From positions 2,852,001 to 2,916,000 of the forward strand of contig JAQPZY010001554.1 of NCBI GenBank assembly GCA_029931535.1: 64,000 nt of DNA. The letters are read 5' to 3'. Both the position numbers and the translations under genes were made by a program. Of the stretch, positions 1 through 10,867 are shown one piece after another; positions within the stretch are counted from its first letter, which is position 1, and every line of letters starts with the position of its first letter. The notes beneath the pieces are model-generated. The model was not told the origin of the DNA. It ran no database searches and saw only the letters and a program-made list of their open reading frames with translations. This DNA is from Margaritifera margaritifera. Its lineage: Eukaryota; Mollusca; Bivalvia; Unionida; Margaritiferidae.

Positions 1-225
1 ACAAGGATTGACCAAGAAGTTGTAAATGCATGAAACTATTTTTTTATTTGCAATTTCTCAGTCAATCCCATGGTCAATCCAATTGTAGAAATAGCCGAGA
101 TGCTCCAAATAGACTGCAGTTTCTTTTTGGCAAACAAATTTCCAGTGAACAAAATGTATGACTTTTCTGTAAATTACTGTACCATCTGAGGCATATTTCT
201 TGCAGAAATAGCTGAGGTGGTCTGA

Positions 226-380
226 ATGGAATGCAGGTTCACATTCTGCACAGATCAGGCCTGGCTAGCTACCATGGTGCTTCTCTGGACAAAGCCTAAG
301 CACTTTATTCTGATTGCCTTCGCAAGATTTGACTTTTCATTTGTCGATGTTCTGTTCAGCACCAAACCAAAAGTAAACTA
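226..380 (+). mobile_element. SINE fragment (tRNA-derived family)
   Basis: The stretch around 228-325 reads like the body of the SINE seen complete at 51,744 and 37,175: a B-box-like 'caggttcacattct', then 'ctaccatggtg', then 'ggacaaagcctaagcacttta' in place of the usual 'gggcaaggcacttta'. The head and tail are too diverged to place the ends. The family assignment rests on these phrases in the right order; the fragment is old. Confidence 0.5.
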
Positions 381-929
381 TCACAACAGCAAGACAACAC
401 AAAACAACATGAATCACTTTATGTGAAATATCTTGAACTGTTGTAAAATCTTATAGTTTTATCATCCAAAAAATTTTTGAAAATCTAGTAAAATAAACAT
501 GTTTTGGAATACTTTTTTAGCCAGCAATATTTACATTAATTAATTGTCAATAGTGAAAGTGCAGCAACAGTGCAGCATTAAGTGCCAGCTTCACTACTGG
601 TAGTCAATGACAATGCAAATTTAGCCAAGATGGAGACAGAGGAAATAAAACCAAAGGAAGAGGGGTGGGTGGGTGGGGAGTGGAAATGTTTAGGTCTAGT
701 GATTGAAGCTGTCATTACTGGTTTTTTATTATGTATCTATCCATGTATGTATAGATTAGTTTCACAGCGCATCAGCACAATCCTGGTTAAACAGCAGTAA
801 GTTAGTTTAGGTATCCCAAAAAAGATGAAGAAAACTAAGCAAAAGCCAAACAGGGGTAATGAGTAAAATCTGAAAAATACAAAGTGCAATATCAGATATA
901 AACCACATCCTCTTGCCCCCAAAGTGTGG
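381..929. other. unassigned AT-rich sequence
   Basis: No recognisable gene or repeat. A short G-rich run (ggtgggtgggtggggag) lies near 664-681. Short open frames here have no recognisable motif. Confidence 0.5.
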
Positions 930-1160
930 TCAAGTGATATAAGGCTCTCCTCTTTACAGACCACTCACACATCTCCCCTCTGTACGCATGTTGAGTTCAA
1001 GCCTTGGCTTAACCAGAGTGGGTATGTTAGAAAGCTTACCAGTAGCTTGCCATGGGTTGGTGGTTCTTCTTGGGGTCTTCTCAGGTTCTTCCTCCACCAA
1101 ATATACTGGCCACCATGTATAACCTATCATGTGCTGAAAAATGGCATTAAACCCCCCAAA
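930..1160 (+). mobile_element. tRNA-derived SINE with a 'ttcctccaccaaatatactggcc' type body
   Basis: An A-box-like segment (gtggtcaagtgatataagg) is followed about 60 bp later by a B-box-like 'ttgagttcaagcc'. The body then has 'cttctcaggttcttcctcca' and 'ctggccaccatgtataacc', and ends in 'gaaaaatggcattaaacccc'. This order matches a SINE type widespread in molluscs and other invertebrates (established knowledge, recalled and not searched). It differs from the SINE family at 51,744. I see no clear target duplication. Confidence 0.6.
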
Positions 1161-2577
1161 ACCTGCAACCCCCCAAAAATAAATAAGACCAAAACCTTCC
1201 TAACTGGAACATCAGCAGTCAGCACAGGACACATCCCATGGCACAAAGCTTGTCTCCAGTAATTACCTCTTGCAACATGCAGACTTTTTACTCAATTAGA
1301 GAAATGGGGGGGGGGGGGGGGGGCAACATTAAGGGATTGAAAGCAATACATATGGTTTAAACACAGAAAGACAAAGCAAGACAGATAGCAATTAAATCAC
1401 ATCAGGGATATAATTTTGCACTAGTAAGTAAAATATATTTTGGTTTTAGTTATTGTCATGATATCTTCCACCTTCTGGTTTTGATAAAATCATGTTATTA
1501 TTTATTATTGAAACAAAAACATGGATTTGTTCATAATCTTCCATTATATTTTGTAAGAGAAGCTAATATTTTTTAAATAGTTTCTCCAGATTTTTGCATG
1601 TATTTCTCTCTTATAAAAATTAAAAAAACATAAATGGCAATTTTTGTTTTTGCAGGATACTGTATTTATGCTCTCTTTAAAAAAACATCCTTACTGCGAC
1701 TTTTCAAATGATCCAAAAGTACATTTTTTGTCATTAAATTCAAGGCTAAATTTATGTGCCTCATATCTTATGCAAGCAAATTTTATGACAGAGGGTCTGA
1801 CTGCCATATTTCAAACTGACAATTCAAACTGAAATTAATTCTGCCCCTGCGCCACTCCACCCCAAGCCAATTTGTTGTATTCATATCCGATAGGCTTTTC
1901 CTCTTTCAGAAACAGTAAGTACCAATGATAAAACAACCCAAGAAATCATCAATAATGGAAAACTACTTCAACTTGTGTGAATCAAAATTAAATTTTTCTG
2001 CAAATATAATAACGTTTTTTGCAAGCTCAGTTTAAAATCAATTTGAAGAAACTCGATCAATGATGGGAGTCTGCAATTTTCTGCGAGGAACCCAGACAAT
2101 TGGTTATGACCTGGGCTTAGCACCAGAATTATTGAGGCTTAGTCATCTCTCATTATGCCGCATTCTTGACTACTTGGCAATTACATAAGGATGACTTCAA
2201 AATCAATATCTCAGCCTCCAGGCACAGAACCATCACATGTAAAATCAATATTGGAAAGCAGCAAAAACATAACTGCATATCCAATGGGATTATTTTCGTG
2301 CAAAAATTGGTGCATCATTGGTTTCATTAATTTTTTACAGCTTGAGCATTGTATACTTTACAGTACATTGTTGTTATTGTATCCCAGACAATAAATGGTG
2401 CCCGGATAGTTGTCTTAATTTTGGGGTTTTGTTCTCCAGAGAGAGCAAGATAGAGAGAGAGTGGGAGGAAGAGACAGTCAAGCTTGAAATTGAGGGCAGA
2501 CATTTATATATGTGCAAAGACATGTTTCTAAACATTTATCAGGTTGCATCAACTTTTGAGTAAAAGAGAACAATATT
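1161..2577. other. unassigned AT-rich sequence with a poly-G run
   Basis: No gene or repeat family recognised. A homopolymer of about 18 G lies at 1,305-1,322. Poly-G runs of this type recur in the window (18,910; 21,150; 39,665; 55,440). Short open frames (for example 1,644-1,832 and 2,191-2,394) lack recognisable motifs. Confidence 0.5.
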
Positions 2578-2790
2578 ATTTGATTGATTGATGGATGGAT
2601 GGATGGATGGATGTTTAATGGCATGTCAGCACATTAAAGACTAGTGCCAAGGCAGGCAATAAAAGTAAAGTGCCTTGCCCAGGGAGACACCACAAAAGCC
2701 AACCTGGACTAGTTAAGGCATGTTTGAGACAAGGAACCCACTGATTTTGAATCCAGCGCTCTCACTAATAAGCCACCACAGCTCAGAACA
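2578..2790 (-). mobile_element. tRNA-derived SINE with (CATC)n tail
   Basis: On the minus strand it begins with a tRNA-like head (gtggcttattagtgagagcg as A-box region, then 'cagtgggttccttgtctc' as B-box region). It continues with the family body 'gtgtctccctgggcaaggca', and ends with 'gccattaaacatcc' running into (CATC)n and (AATC)n at 2,578-2,612. The head, body and simple-repeat tail order is what a SINE shows. It is the same body family as 37,175, 51,744 and 56,390. Confidence 0.7.
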
Positions 2791-3206
2791 ATAAATGGAC
2801 TGAATAATAGAATACAGTACTTATATATGGCCATGTAGAATAATATCATTTGATGAAAACTATTTAAGCAACAATGAAAAAGTTCATTAAAAAGCATCAC
2901 CACTCTAATTATAGACCATTGTGTATATCAGTATTTCCCAAAACAATTTCCATCAAATGACATTTTTTGCCATATGGTTCTTCTTAATAAATGAGTTTAT
3001 GACATAATATAATTTATTTCTTCAAAACAACACAAAAAAATATAATAAAATCAATAAAGGCATTGAGACAAACTTGAATGGCATCAATCATACTTTTTCA
3101 TGATGTTTATAATTTTGTTTCCAAACACCCCAGCAAATTGAAATTAACCAGAAAACCAGAAAGATAGATCTATATGGCACAGGTAGGTTAAAATATATGT
3201 GCCATT
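2791..3206. other. unassigned AT-rich sequence
   Basis: Nothing recognisable beyond A/T-rich single-copy-looking DNA. Confidence 0.5.
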
Positions 3207-3420
3207 TGTGCTTGCGTATAAGCTGATACCAATTACAAACTGCATAGACCCAGATCTGCCATCACATAATGCACTGGCAGATCTGGGTCTGTGCTGTTTG
3301 TAGGGGTTTAATCAGTAGAACAAACAATATAGACTCTGATCTGCCAGTGCATTATGCAAAAGCAGATCAGGATCTATGTTGTTTGCATTTGGACTCGGCT
3401 TATACTCGAGTATATAGGGT
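3207..3420 (+). mobile_element. palindromic pogo-like MITE, copy 1
   Basis: Nearly full-length copy of the two-hairpin MITE described at 26,803. Hairpin 1 (about 3,236-3,302) and hairpin 2 (about 3,325-3,403) each pair a 'gacccagatctgcc'- or 'gatctgcc'-type arm with its reverse complement. The 3' terminal repeat 'actcgagtatatagg' is present. The 5' terminus is worn to 'cttgcgtataagc'. Confidence 0.85.
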
Positions 3421-4125
3421 ACATGTATGTCAAGGGTTTAACTGCACAACAGCACAATACTGGCTATATGGTGGCAAGTAAAAGTTCAGATGTAAAACTG
3501 TAAAGGTAAAAACTTTCTAAAATCTTTAGAAAGATAATCCCTTTCAAATAAAAGTAATTATGTACTCCTAACAGTTAAATGATAAAAAGCGAAGATGTTA
3601 AAATTCTTTAAAAGGTATACACAAAATGAAAGATAAAGATAAAAAAAAGTTAAAATCCTTAAAATATTGGGTCAAAATATGTTATCAAAATGGCATTCTT
3701 TTAGAAAGTCCAAGACTTTCTCTAGTGAAACATCATCAAAAAGCTTCTTAATCGAGTTGACATCAAAAATCTTATCTCTCTAAGGGTGAAAGCTGAGACA
3801 CTTGACAAGAAATATTTAGATTAAAGGTCTGCATTATACAATTTGGGGAAATATTCTGTGTACTGTAATCTGTTGGCACATTAAGACATGATGGATCTGG
3901 ATTTATGCAATGTGTAGTTAGGTACCTGTCATTAACATTAGAAGAAACAGATAATACATAGATGCACATAATGAAAAGTCTCATCCACATTGTATATTTG
4001 CAACAAAATAATAAAATACAATTAAACACAAAATTGCTACCAAAAAAATGTCTGGGAAATTAATGTTACAAACAATAAATTACAAGTAAAATGCTGGCAA
4101 AAAAAACAATACTTGATGTAGGTAC
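3421..4125. other. unassigned AT-rich sequence
   Basis: No recognisable gene or repeat. A minus-strand open frame at 3,772-4,029 (85 codons) has a hydrophobic N-terminus but no recognisable family, and I do not call it a gene. Confidence 0.5.
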
Positions 4126-4350
4126 GCTACCTTATTGGTCCACTGGCTACCAGTTTGACCATATTTAGCCATTCTACCTTGTTGGTCCATTGGCTACCAG
4201 TTTGACCATATTTGGGCATGCTACCTTGTTGATCCATTAGCCACCTGTATTTAGGCATGTTACTTTGTTGGTCCATTGGCTACCAGTATTTAGGAATGCT
4301 ACCTTGTTGATCCATTTGCTAGCAGTTTTACCATATTTGTCTGTGTAGAA
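4126..4350. repeat. minisatellite, unit about 40-48 bp, about 5 copies
   Basis: The unit reads 'gctaccttgttggtccattgg' approximately, then 'ctaccagtttgaccatattt'. Some units lack the 'tttgacc' segment, giving a shorter period. Copies diverge by several bases, so the array is not recent. Confidence 0.85.
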
Positions 4351-4361
4351 TGCTCACTCCA

Positions 4362-4415
4362 CTGCAAAACAGTGTAGACCCAGATCTGCTGTCTCATAAT
4401 ACTCTGGTAAATCAC
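4362..4415 (+). mobile_element. palindromic MITE fragment (left hairpin half)
   Basis: 'gtgtagacccagatctgct' followed by 'ctcataatactctgg' matches the left arm and loop of MITE hairpin 1. The right arm is absent. A matching second-hairpin fragment lies about 200 bp downstream, beyond a SINE. Confidence 0.65.
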
Positions 4416-4439
4416 AGTTCACTTGAAATCACAAGAAGA

Positions 4440-4606
4440 TTCTTTGTTTTTGTTTTGTATTCAATGGCATATCAACACATAGATTAAAGTACCTTGCCCA
4501 TAGTCACACCATGATGGCTTACACTGCCAGAACTGGTTAGGACTTGAATCTGCACCCTTCTGGTCTAAAGTCCACCATACTATTCAACCAATAATCCACC
4601 AATGCT
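4440..4606 (-). mobile_element. tRNA-derived SINE, degraded
   Basis: Minus-strand copy of the common SINE body: 'actatgggcaaggtacttta' reading from the minus strand, with 'ccatcatggtgtga' and a worn tRNA-like head near 4,560-4,606. It sits between two fragments of the palindromic MITE. Confidence 0.6.
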
Positions 4607-4615
4607 CCTGTATCA

Positions 4616-4710
4616 CATGAACAGTGTGGACCACGATCTGCCAGTACATTATGTGATGACAGCTTTGAGTCTATGCTGTAGACATTTGACAAGAGTAAAT
4701 ATGGTAGTAC
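4616..4710 (+). mobile_element. palindromic MITE fragment (second hairpin and 3' end)
   Basis: 'cacgatctgccagtacatta' through 'gagtctatgctgt', then 'agagtaaatatggta', correspond to hairpin 2 and the worn 3' terminal repeat of the MITE family. With 4,362-4,415 it may be one copy interrupted by the SINE, although the right arm of hairpin 1 is missing. Confidence 0.65.
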
Positions 4711-4857
4711 AGCTTTTGAGGCTCCAAGATAGCTGGGATACAAGTCTAAATGTTTTTCTCATGGTTTTGTTTCTTTTGAGTTTTTGAGGTCTTAGGCAGT
4801 ATAAGATTTTACTTCATGACTGAACAAATCATTTTGTATAACTGAATTTTTTTAGTA

Positions 4858-5159
4858 CAATGCTCCCTCTATATAAAACCACTCAGTATACTGCCACCAT
4901 TCTTACAACACAGGTATGGTCATGAATACCATTGGTCAAATACTATTTAAGCATTGCTACTTAATTTATTTCCATTTTGTTTTGTTCTAGGCACATTGAA
5001 ACCAATTATTCTATGATTTCACATCATTCAATACTCTATTTCTGTGCTTTAATGCACTATCAGGACATCTTGTTGGACCATTCAGTATAAGGTTCTCCCA
5101 CTTATAACACAGGTCACTTTTATGACTTCCATGAACAGTGTTATAATGAGGGAGCACTG
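4858..5159. mobile_element. candidate 302-bp TIR element
   Basis: The left end 'caatgctccctctatataaa' and the reverse complement of the right end 'cagtgctccctcattataac' agree at about 18 of 22 positions. No clear target duplication (TA on the left, CA on the right). No coding capacity recognised. It is probably a non-autonomous DNA transposon. Confidence 0.55.
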
Positions 5160-5865
5160 CAGTTGATGTTTGTGTTATCACTGATTTCTTGTCATGGTTA
5201 CAAAAACTTAATATATCTTCTTTATACAAAATCTTTAAATACTATCTAAACAGACTGTCACAACAGTCATACTCCTATACAAAGACAGAAAAGGAAAAAA
5301 TAATAACAGAGATGAAAAGTGAAGTGAAGCAATATATATTGTTGATAGTTATCTTGTTACAGCTAGAACTATTGGAGAAAATCAATTACTTGAACTCTGC
5401 ATCCTTGCCATCTACAAAAAAGCAATTACTTGTAGGTTGATGAAGTAGATGAGAAGCAAGTAGATCGACAATTTAGAGCTCTGTGCAAAGCTTCTGAAGG
5501 TAGTTCACAGATGGAAAATTAGCACAATACACCCCCTGCATATTGCAAGATTTGCAAGGGTTGCTGTTACTTTTATGTGAAAAAAATATATGTTGCTAAA
5601 GAATGCAGATAATAAAGTAGTCATTTCTCACTTTTGTCAATTCTTGATAAAGTTTTTGAACAATCCTTCATTAATTCTGCAATATACTGATACAGTTTTT
5701 GCACTGTCAGAACTAGCTCACAAGTATGAAAATGACAAGAAATTCATCAAATTTGTATGCATAATTCATTTGTTAACCCTTTAAAAAGGTGAGAAATCAC
5801 TTAGAACATTATTGTAACAAAGAAAGCTTGCATATCATGTGCTGTATTATATTTTTAATCAGTGA
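5160..5865. other. unassigned sequence
   Basis: No family recognised. An open frame at 5,590-5,784 (64 codons, start MLLKNADNK) has no motif that I know and is not supported as a gene. Confidence 0.45.
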
Positions 5866-6190
5866 GGCTCCATTAAAGGAATCAAGTTTTATTCCAAAAA
5901 ATATTACAAATCACCAACAACTCTTCTTTTCATAGCTGTCTCTGCAAATTGCGAACTGTGTATTTAATTACTAATAAGAAAAAGAATTCAGTCATATGTT
6001 GCAGACCAAAATTAATTATGGTGCTAAAAACAATGTCAGTAAAAAAAAAAATTCTCAGTGGATGAATAATGACCAAATTATAAAAAACCATGCATTTGCA
6101 TATGAAGGGATATTTTGGCTAATTTGTATTAAATTATTTTTAACTGCCTATGGATTGAGCATGGTTACTGACTTAGTTTTTCTACTAAAA
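5866..6190 (+). repeat. dispersed repeat, copy A (pairs with 25,330-25,650)
   Basis: This segment and 25,330-25,650 share a long collinear series of phrases: 'gaggctcc'/'gaggtcct', 'tctgcaaattgcgaactgtg'/'tgtacaaattgtgagttgtg', 'aattcagtcatatgttgcag'/'aattcagtcattatgtcgca', 'gatgaataatgacc'/'gttgaataatgact' and 'catgcatttgcatatg'/'catgcatatggctgt'. The family is not identified. The second copy lies inside the inverted-repeat-bounded segment at 23,497. Confidence 0.75.
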
Positions 6191-6319
6191 TGTCAAAATG
6201 TTTAAAACTGTTATCTGATCCGCAATGTAAGCTTACAGTCTATTATGACTGGATCCTTTTGAGAGGCTAGCAGAAGATGTCCTGAACAAACTTTTTCACT
6301 GGCAATTTTCTGTCAGATT

Positions 6320-6402
6320 ACTTATTAAAAAGTTATCACTGAAAAACATATTAAAAAGTTATCCTGAAAAACATAATAAAAAGTTATCACTGAAAAACAT
6401 GC
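6320..6402. repeat. short tandem repeat, unit about 30 bp, 3 copies
   Basis: 'ttaaaaagttatcactgaaa' plus 'aacata' is repeated three times with small indels. Confidence 0.8.
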
Positions 6403-7088
6403 AAAAATGTATTTGAACCAAGTTTGTCTGTGATTTACAGACCAACAAAACAATCCCATGAAAGTGATCAATCACTTTCTAAATTGCTTTTGTCACTTTG
6501 AGTGTAACTGGACACCGATTAAATTAAAATTCACTTGACTGAATGTTAAAGTTCCAGAATAAACAAATTGATAGTCAAAATTAAATATGGTTGAAATTAA
6601 GTGAAACCCAATTTATCAAGGAAAGGTTACTTGGATTTAATTAAAAGACCTGCATTTAAGAGGAACCAGTACTGGTAGAAGGGTCTCAACTTTCTGAAAC
6701 TGAAGGAAGATAACCCAGACAATCACTATTCATTATGGTCAACTGCATCTAAGATAAACAATATGGTCTGATTGAATGATGTGTCAATAGTGGAGAATAG
6801 CCATGTAATTTGGCAAGACTATTGCTGCAACAATATACAAAAAGTCTGCAAACTTAATACTTTAAGGATTTTATTCTTTTTACATTTATCTTTCATTTTA
6901 TAAATCTTAACAGATTTTTAATATCTTTACCTTTTATTTTTTTAATCTAATTGTACTATATGTTTATGTTTATTTCAAAGGGTTTATCTTCTTAAAGTTT
7001 TTTTAAAAATTCTTTATCCGTACATATTTACAATTTACTTTTTCATCACCAACATAGAGCCAGTAGTGTGCTGACAGGCAACTGAACT
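6403..7088. other. unassigned AT-rich sequence
   Basis: No recognisable gene or repeat before the microsatellite. Confidence 0.5.
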
Positions 7089-8252
7089 ACATACATACAT
7101 ACATACATACATACATACATACATACATACATACATACATACATACATACATACATACATACATACATACATACATACATACATACATACATACATACAT
7201 ACATACATACATACATACATACATACATACATACATACATACATACATACATACATACATACATACATACATACATACATACATACATACATACATACAT
7301 ACATACATACATACATACATACATACATACATACATACATACATACATACATACATACATACATACATACATACATACATACATACATACATACATACAT
7401 ACATACATACATACATACATACATACATACATACATACATACATACATACATACATACATACATACATACATACATACATACATACATACATACATACAT
7501 ACATACATACATACATACATACATACATACATACATACATACATACATACATACATACATACATACATACATACATACATACATACATACATACATACAT
7601 ACATACATACATACATACATACATACATACATACATACATACATACATACATACATACATACATACATACATACATACATACATACATACATACATACAT
7701 ACATACATACATACATACATACATACATACATACATACATACATACATACATACATACATACATACATACATACATACATACATACATACATACATACAT
7801 ACATACATACATACATACATACATACATACATACATACATACATACATACATACATACATACATACATACATACATACATACATACATACATACATACAT
7901 ACATACATACATACATACATACATACATACATACATACATACATACATACATACATACATACATACATACATACATACATACATACATACATACATACAT
8001 ACATACATACATACATACATACATACATACATACATACATACATACATACATACATACATACATACATACATACATACATACATACATACATACATACAT
8101 ACATACATACATACATACATACATACATACATACATACATACATACATACATACATACATACATACATACATACATACATACATACATACATACATACAT
8201 ACATACATACATACATACATACATACATACATACATACATACATACATACAT
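7089..8252. repeat. (ACAT)n microsatellite, 291 uninterrupted units
   Basis: 1,164 bp of ACAT, with no interruption that I can see. Since 4 and 3 share no factor and no phase creates a stop, all six frames stay open and give the artefactual proteins MYVC-repeat (minus) and TYIH-repeat (plus). These are not genes. A smaller broken ACAT patch lies at 9,901-9,945, beyond the hAT-like segment. Confidence 0.98.
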
Positions 8253-8253
8253 G

Positions 8254-9900
8254 TGACAGAACTAGGATTTCAAACCAGTAGATTTGCAAATTTTGATCAG
8301 TAGATTGGCCTCTAAACATGTAGATTTTTTATCGGCATAAATTTTACGTTTCAAGAGGGTGGAAAACAAAACAAGTGTTTTTTTGTGCTATAATATGTAT
8401 TCACTTCATACTACAATTAAATGGCAAATTTGAACATGAATCAGATTCAGATTCTGATGGAAAATGTTACAATAATAATTAGTTATTATGAGTCAATATA
8501 CAGTTGAATAATGAAAAAGGAACAGTTGTTTATCTGACAGTTCACTGCAAAAAGATTTTTCTTTTATAAAATCCAATAGCATTTTTAGTTTCGTTCACAA
8601 GATCACTGTCAAGTGACCACTGATGACATTCATTGTGATTATTAAGCTTCACACTTAACAGGGTTTCAATAGTTCTCTGGTCCAGATTTCCCCTTGAATC
8701 ACTTTGTATTTTGTGAAGAATGGAGAATGTCCTCTCTGTATCAACATTAGAATGTTGTAATGACAGGACAACCATGCTCAGCCTGCAAAGAAGTTCTAAC
8801 TTCAGTTTTCCTGTTGCTGGGTTTGTAAAGTTGATGACTACTCTCCAATACTCCTCCAAGCTATGTTCACCCTGAGGAGGAAGTTCCTAACTTGGACTTA
8901 AGATGTATTCCTGAGCCTCATCATGAAGGGCTTCTTTCTCTTCATAGCTCAGATCCAAAAATCTGTTGGCAAGTTTCACCCTTGTAAATAAAAAAAATAA
9001 AGATTGATTTAGACTTGAAATAAAAATGAAAAAAATACATCATGTATTTATGCTTTTATGAATAATTTATGCAAACTTTAAAATTAATTATCTTGTAGTA
9101 CATTTTATCTAGGGTTTGAACTAAATTTATGTGCATGAAAACTTCAAGTTGTTTATGAAATAGAAAAGATGCATACTTCTGAAACACAATGCAAAATCTG
9201 GACCTTTGCTGCTCACCTACACACACTTAAACTCTGATATCCAAGCACTGTTGAACTTGTAATATTTCTTAGTTGGTGATTTCTTAGCACTGGGAGAAAG
9301 CACATGTTTAGAATTGAACGAAAAAAATTAAGAGCTGCCCTCATAAAACATCTGGAACAATACAATAGCAATTAAACAGGACAAAAATCAAAATACTTAC
9401 TCTAATGTGTCTGCCGAAATAATTTTTTGTATGGTCAGTCTCTTCATTTTATCTCTCCTCCGGCAAGGGTTAGCAGATTTTTATCAAAGGCTCAGAAGAC
9501 ATCATGGACCACCTTTGATCCCTTTATTACTTACAACACCTCAAAAATCATCCCGCATTTGGACTTAAACTCCTCAAATTCCAACAATAAGGTAATCAAT
9601 TAGCAGCTTGCTGTGTACACATGTCAGCTGTTGTTTAACAATTCGAATCATATTACTCTGCAATGCATCGTCGCACCGGTCGTTGTACTGGTGGAACATT
9701 TCCTGTCCCTAGTAGACTGGTTCTGACTGGTTTCTCTAACGTGTGGACAGAACGCATAAAAATACCATTTTGGGGTATTTTATTTAAAAAATTAAAATTC
9801 TTTAAATTTTCAAAAGCGGTAGATTTTAACTATTAAATGGTATGTGTGGTAGACGCCCTTTAAAACGGTATTTTTGGCCTACTGCCGGTAGAATCAGATG
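8254..9900 (-). mobile_element. hAT-like DNA transposon remnant
   Basis: The minus strand carries a hAT C-terminal dimerisation domain (see 8,546-9,447). Candidate ends both contain 'cagtag' motifs (8,275 onward, and the reverse complement ending near 9,893), but I could not identify a convincing terminal repeat or 8-bp duplication. ACAT repeats lie directly on both sides (7,089-8,252 and 9,901-9,945), so it probably inserted into an ACAT array. Boundaries are approximate. Confidence 0.6.
8546..9447 (-). pseudogene. hAT transposase C-terminal fragment, possible two-exon frame
   Basis: On the minus strand a candidate exon starts with ATG at 9,447-9,445 (MKRLTIQKII) and runs into a GTAAGT donor at 9,400. 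An acceptor (tttatttacaag) ends at 8,981 and the second exon continues to a stop near 8,543. The phase fits across this junction. The second exon holds VKLANRFLDLSYEEKEA, then one in-frame TAG near 8,890, then the hATC-type dimerisation motif around SNVDTERTFSILHKIQSD. That motif is the conserved C-terminal hallmark of hAT transposases. The BED finger and catalytic core are absent, so the copy is internally deleted and non-functional. The intron is inferred from consensus sites only. Confidence 0.7.
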
Positions 9901-10365
9901 TATGCATACATACATACATAGATACATATATACATACATACTGATAACTTACAATTTTGCATGAAAACCCTTTATTTTTTATATTACAATCGATCAATTA
10001 CCCAGAATGCTTTAATTTTGAAAAGTTTCAGCACGACACTTACTTTATGCGCGATTAAAATCTAATTCTTTTCAAATTTCAAGAGATAAATGGAAGAAAT
10101 TTCATCAAATAAATTTTGTCTAAATAAGAAAATTGTGCCCAACAATTTTATATTGCTTACATAATGATTATCATATCTTTCAAACTTTTCTTGTATTTCA
10201 ATAATAAACATGAGGGAAAACTACAAAAATTTTTGCTTACAAAATATTTTGCCTGGTAAGGGCTTGCTTAAATTCTTGACATCTGTTTATCACCTTGTGG
10301 TCTTGTCCAAAATTAAAGACATCTGCATGAATTTCAGTAATTTTGTTAAGTATCAACCCACCTTA
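9901..10365. other. broken ACAT patch, then unassigned AT-rich sequence
   Basis: 9,901-9,945 is an imperfect CATA/GATA repeat. The rest shows nothing recognisable. Confidence 0.6.
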
Positions 10366-10373
10366 ACCTAAAA

Positions 10374-10564
10374 CAGTGGTTCCCACCCTTTTTTTGCTGC
10401 AACCCTAAATTGGCCACCAACATAACCTCTTGACCATCAGGCTTATGATATGATTTTAAAAATTTCTTCTGATGACCTTCGCGATTCTACTGACGACCAC
10501 CAACCCCCACCCCCACCCCCCACCCCACCTGATTTGGGTCGTGAACTGAGGTTGGGAACTGCTG
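10374..10564. mobile_element. hAT-type MITE, 191 bp
   Basis: Left end 'cagtggttcccaccc' and right end 'ggttgggaactgctg' are inverted repeats of each other (13 of 15). The flanks 'acctaaaa' (10,366-10,373) and 'acctagca' (10,565-10,572) look like a decayed 8-bp duplication (6 of 8). CAGTGGTTC-type ends with 8-bp duplications are characteristic of hAT MITEs. A C-rich internal run lies at 10,497-10,528. Confidence 0.8.
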
Positions 10565-10624
10565 ACCTAGCAATACAGAATGTGATTCATAATGTTGACA
10601 TGAATGCATGCATGTGATAAACAA

Positions 10625-10767
10625 CCATATATACACATGTATAAGCCATGTCCCAATGCAAATAACATAGCTCTTGATCTTCCATTGCATAATGCACCTA
10701 GATGCAATGGCAGATCTGGGTGTATGTTTTTTTTTAGTTGGATCTGACTTATATGCAAATATAAATT
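10625..10767. mobile_element. palindromic pogo-like MITE, short copy
   Basis: Starts 'ccatatatacacatgtataa' and ends 'acttatatgcaaatata'. It contains only one hairpin region ('cttgatcttccattgcataa' and 'gcagatctgggtgtatg'). At 143 bp it is a one-module derivative of the 221-bp family. Confidence 0.7.
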
Positions 10768-10867
10768 GTAATTTGGAATCATCACAAAGATTATGTCTGT
10801 AACATTCTAGCTTCCAAACTAACACTACTACAGAGACTGAAGAAATATCTACCAACACTTATAAAAA

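Noticed and set aside
7035..8319. Three overlapping long minus-strand frames of MYVC repeats (about 400 codons each)
   Set aside because: They are the six-frame translation of a perfect ACAT microsatellite, which has no stop in any frame.
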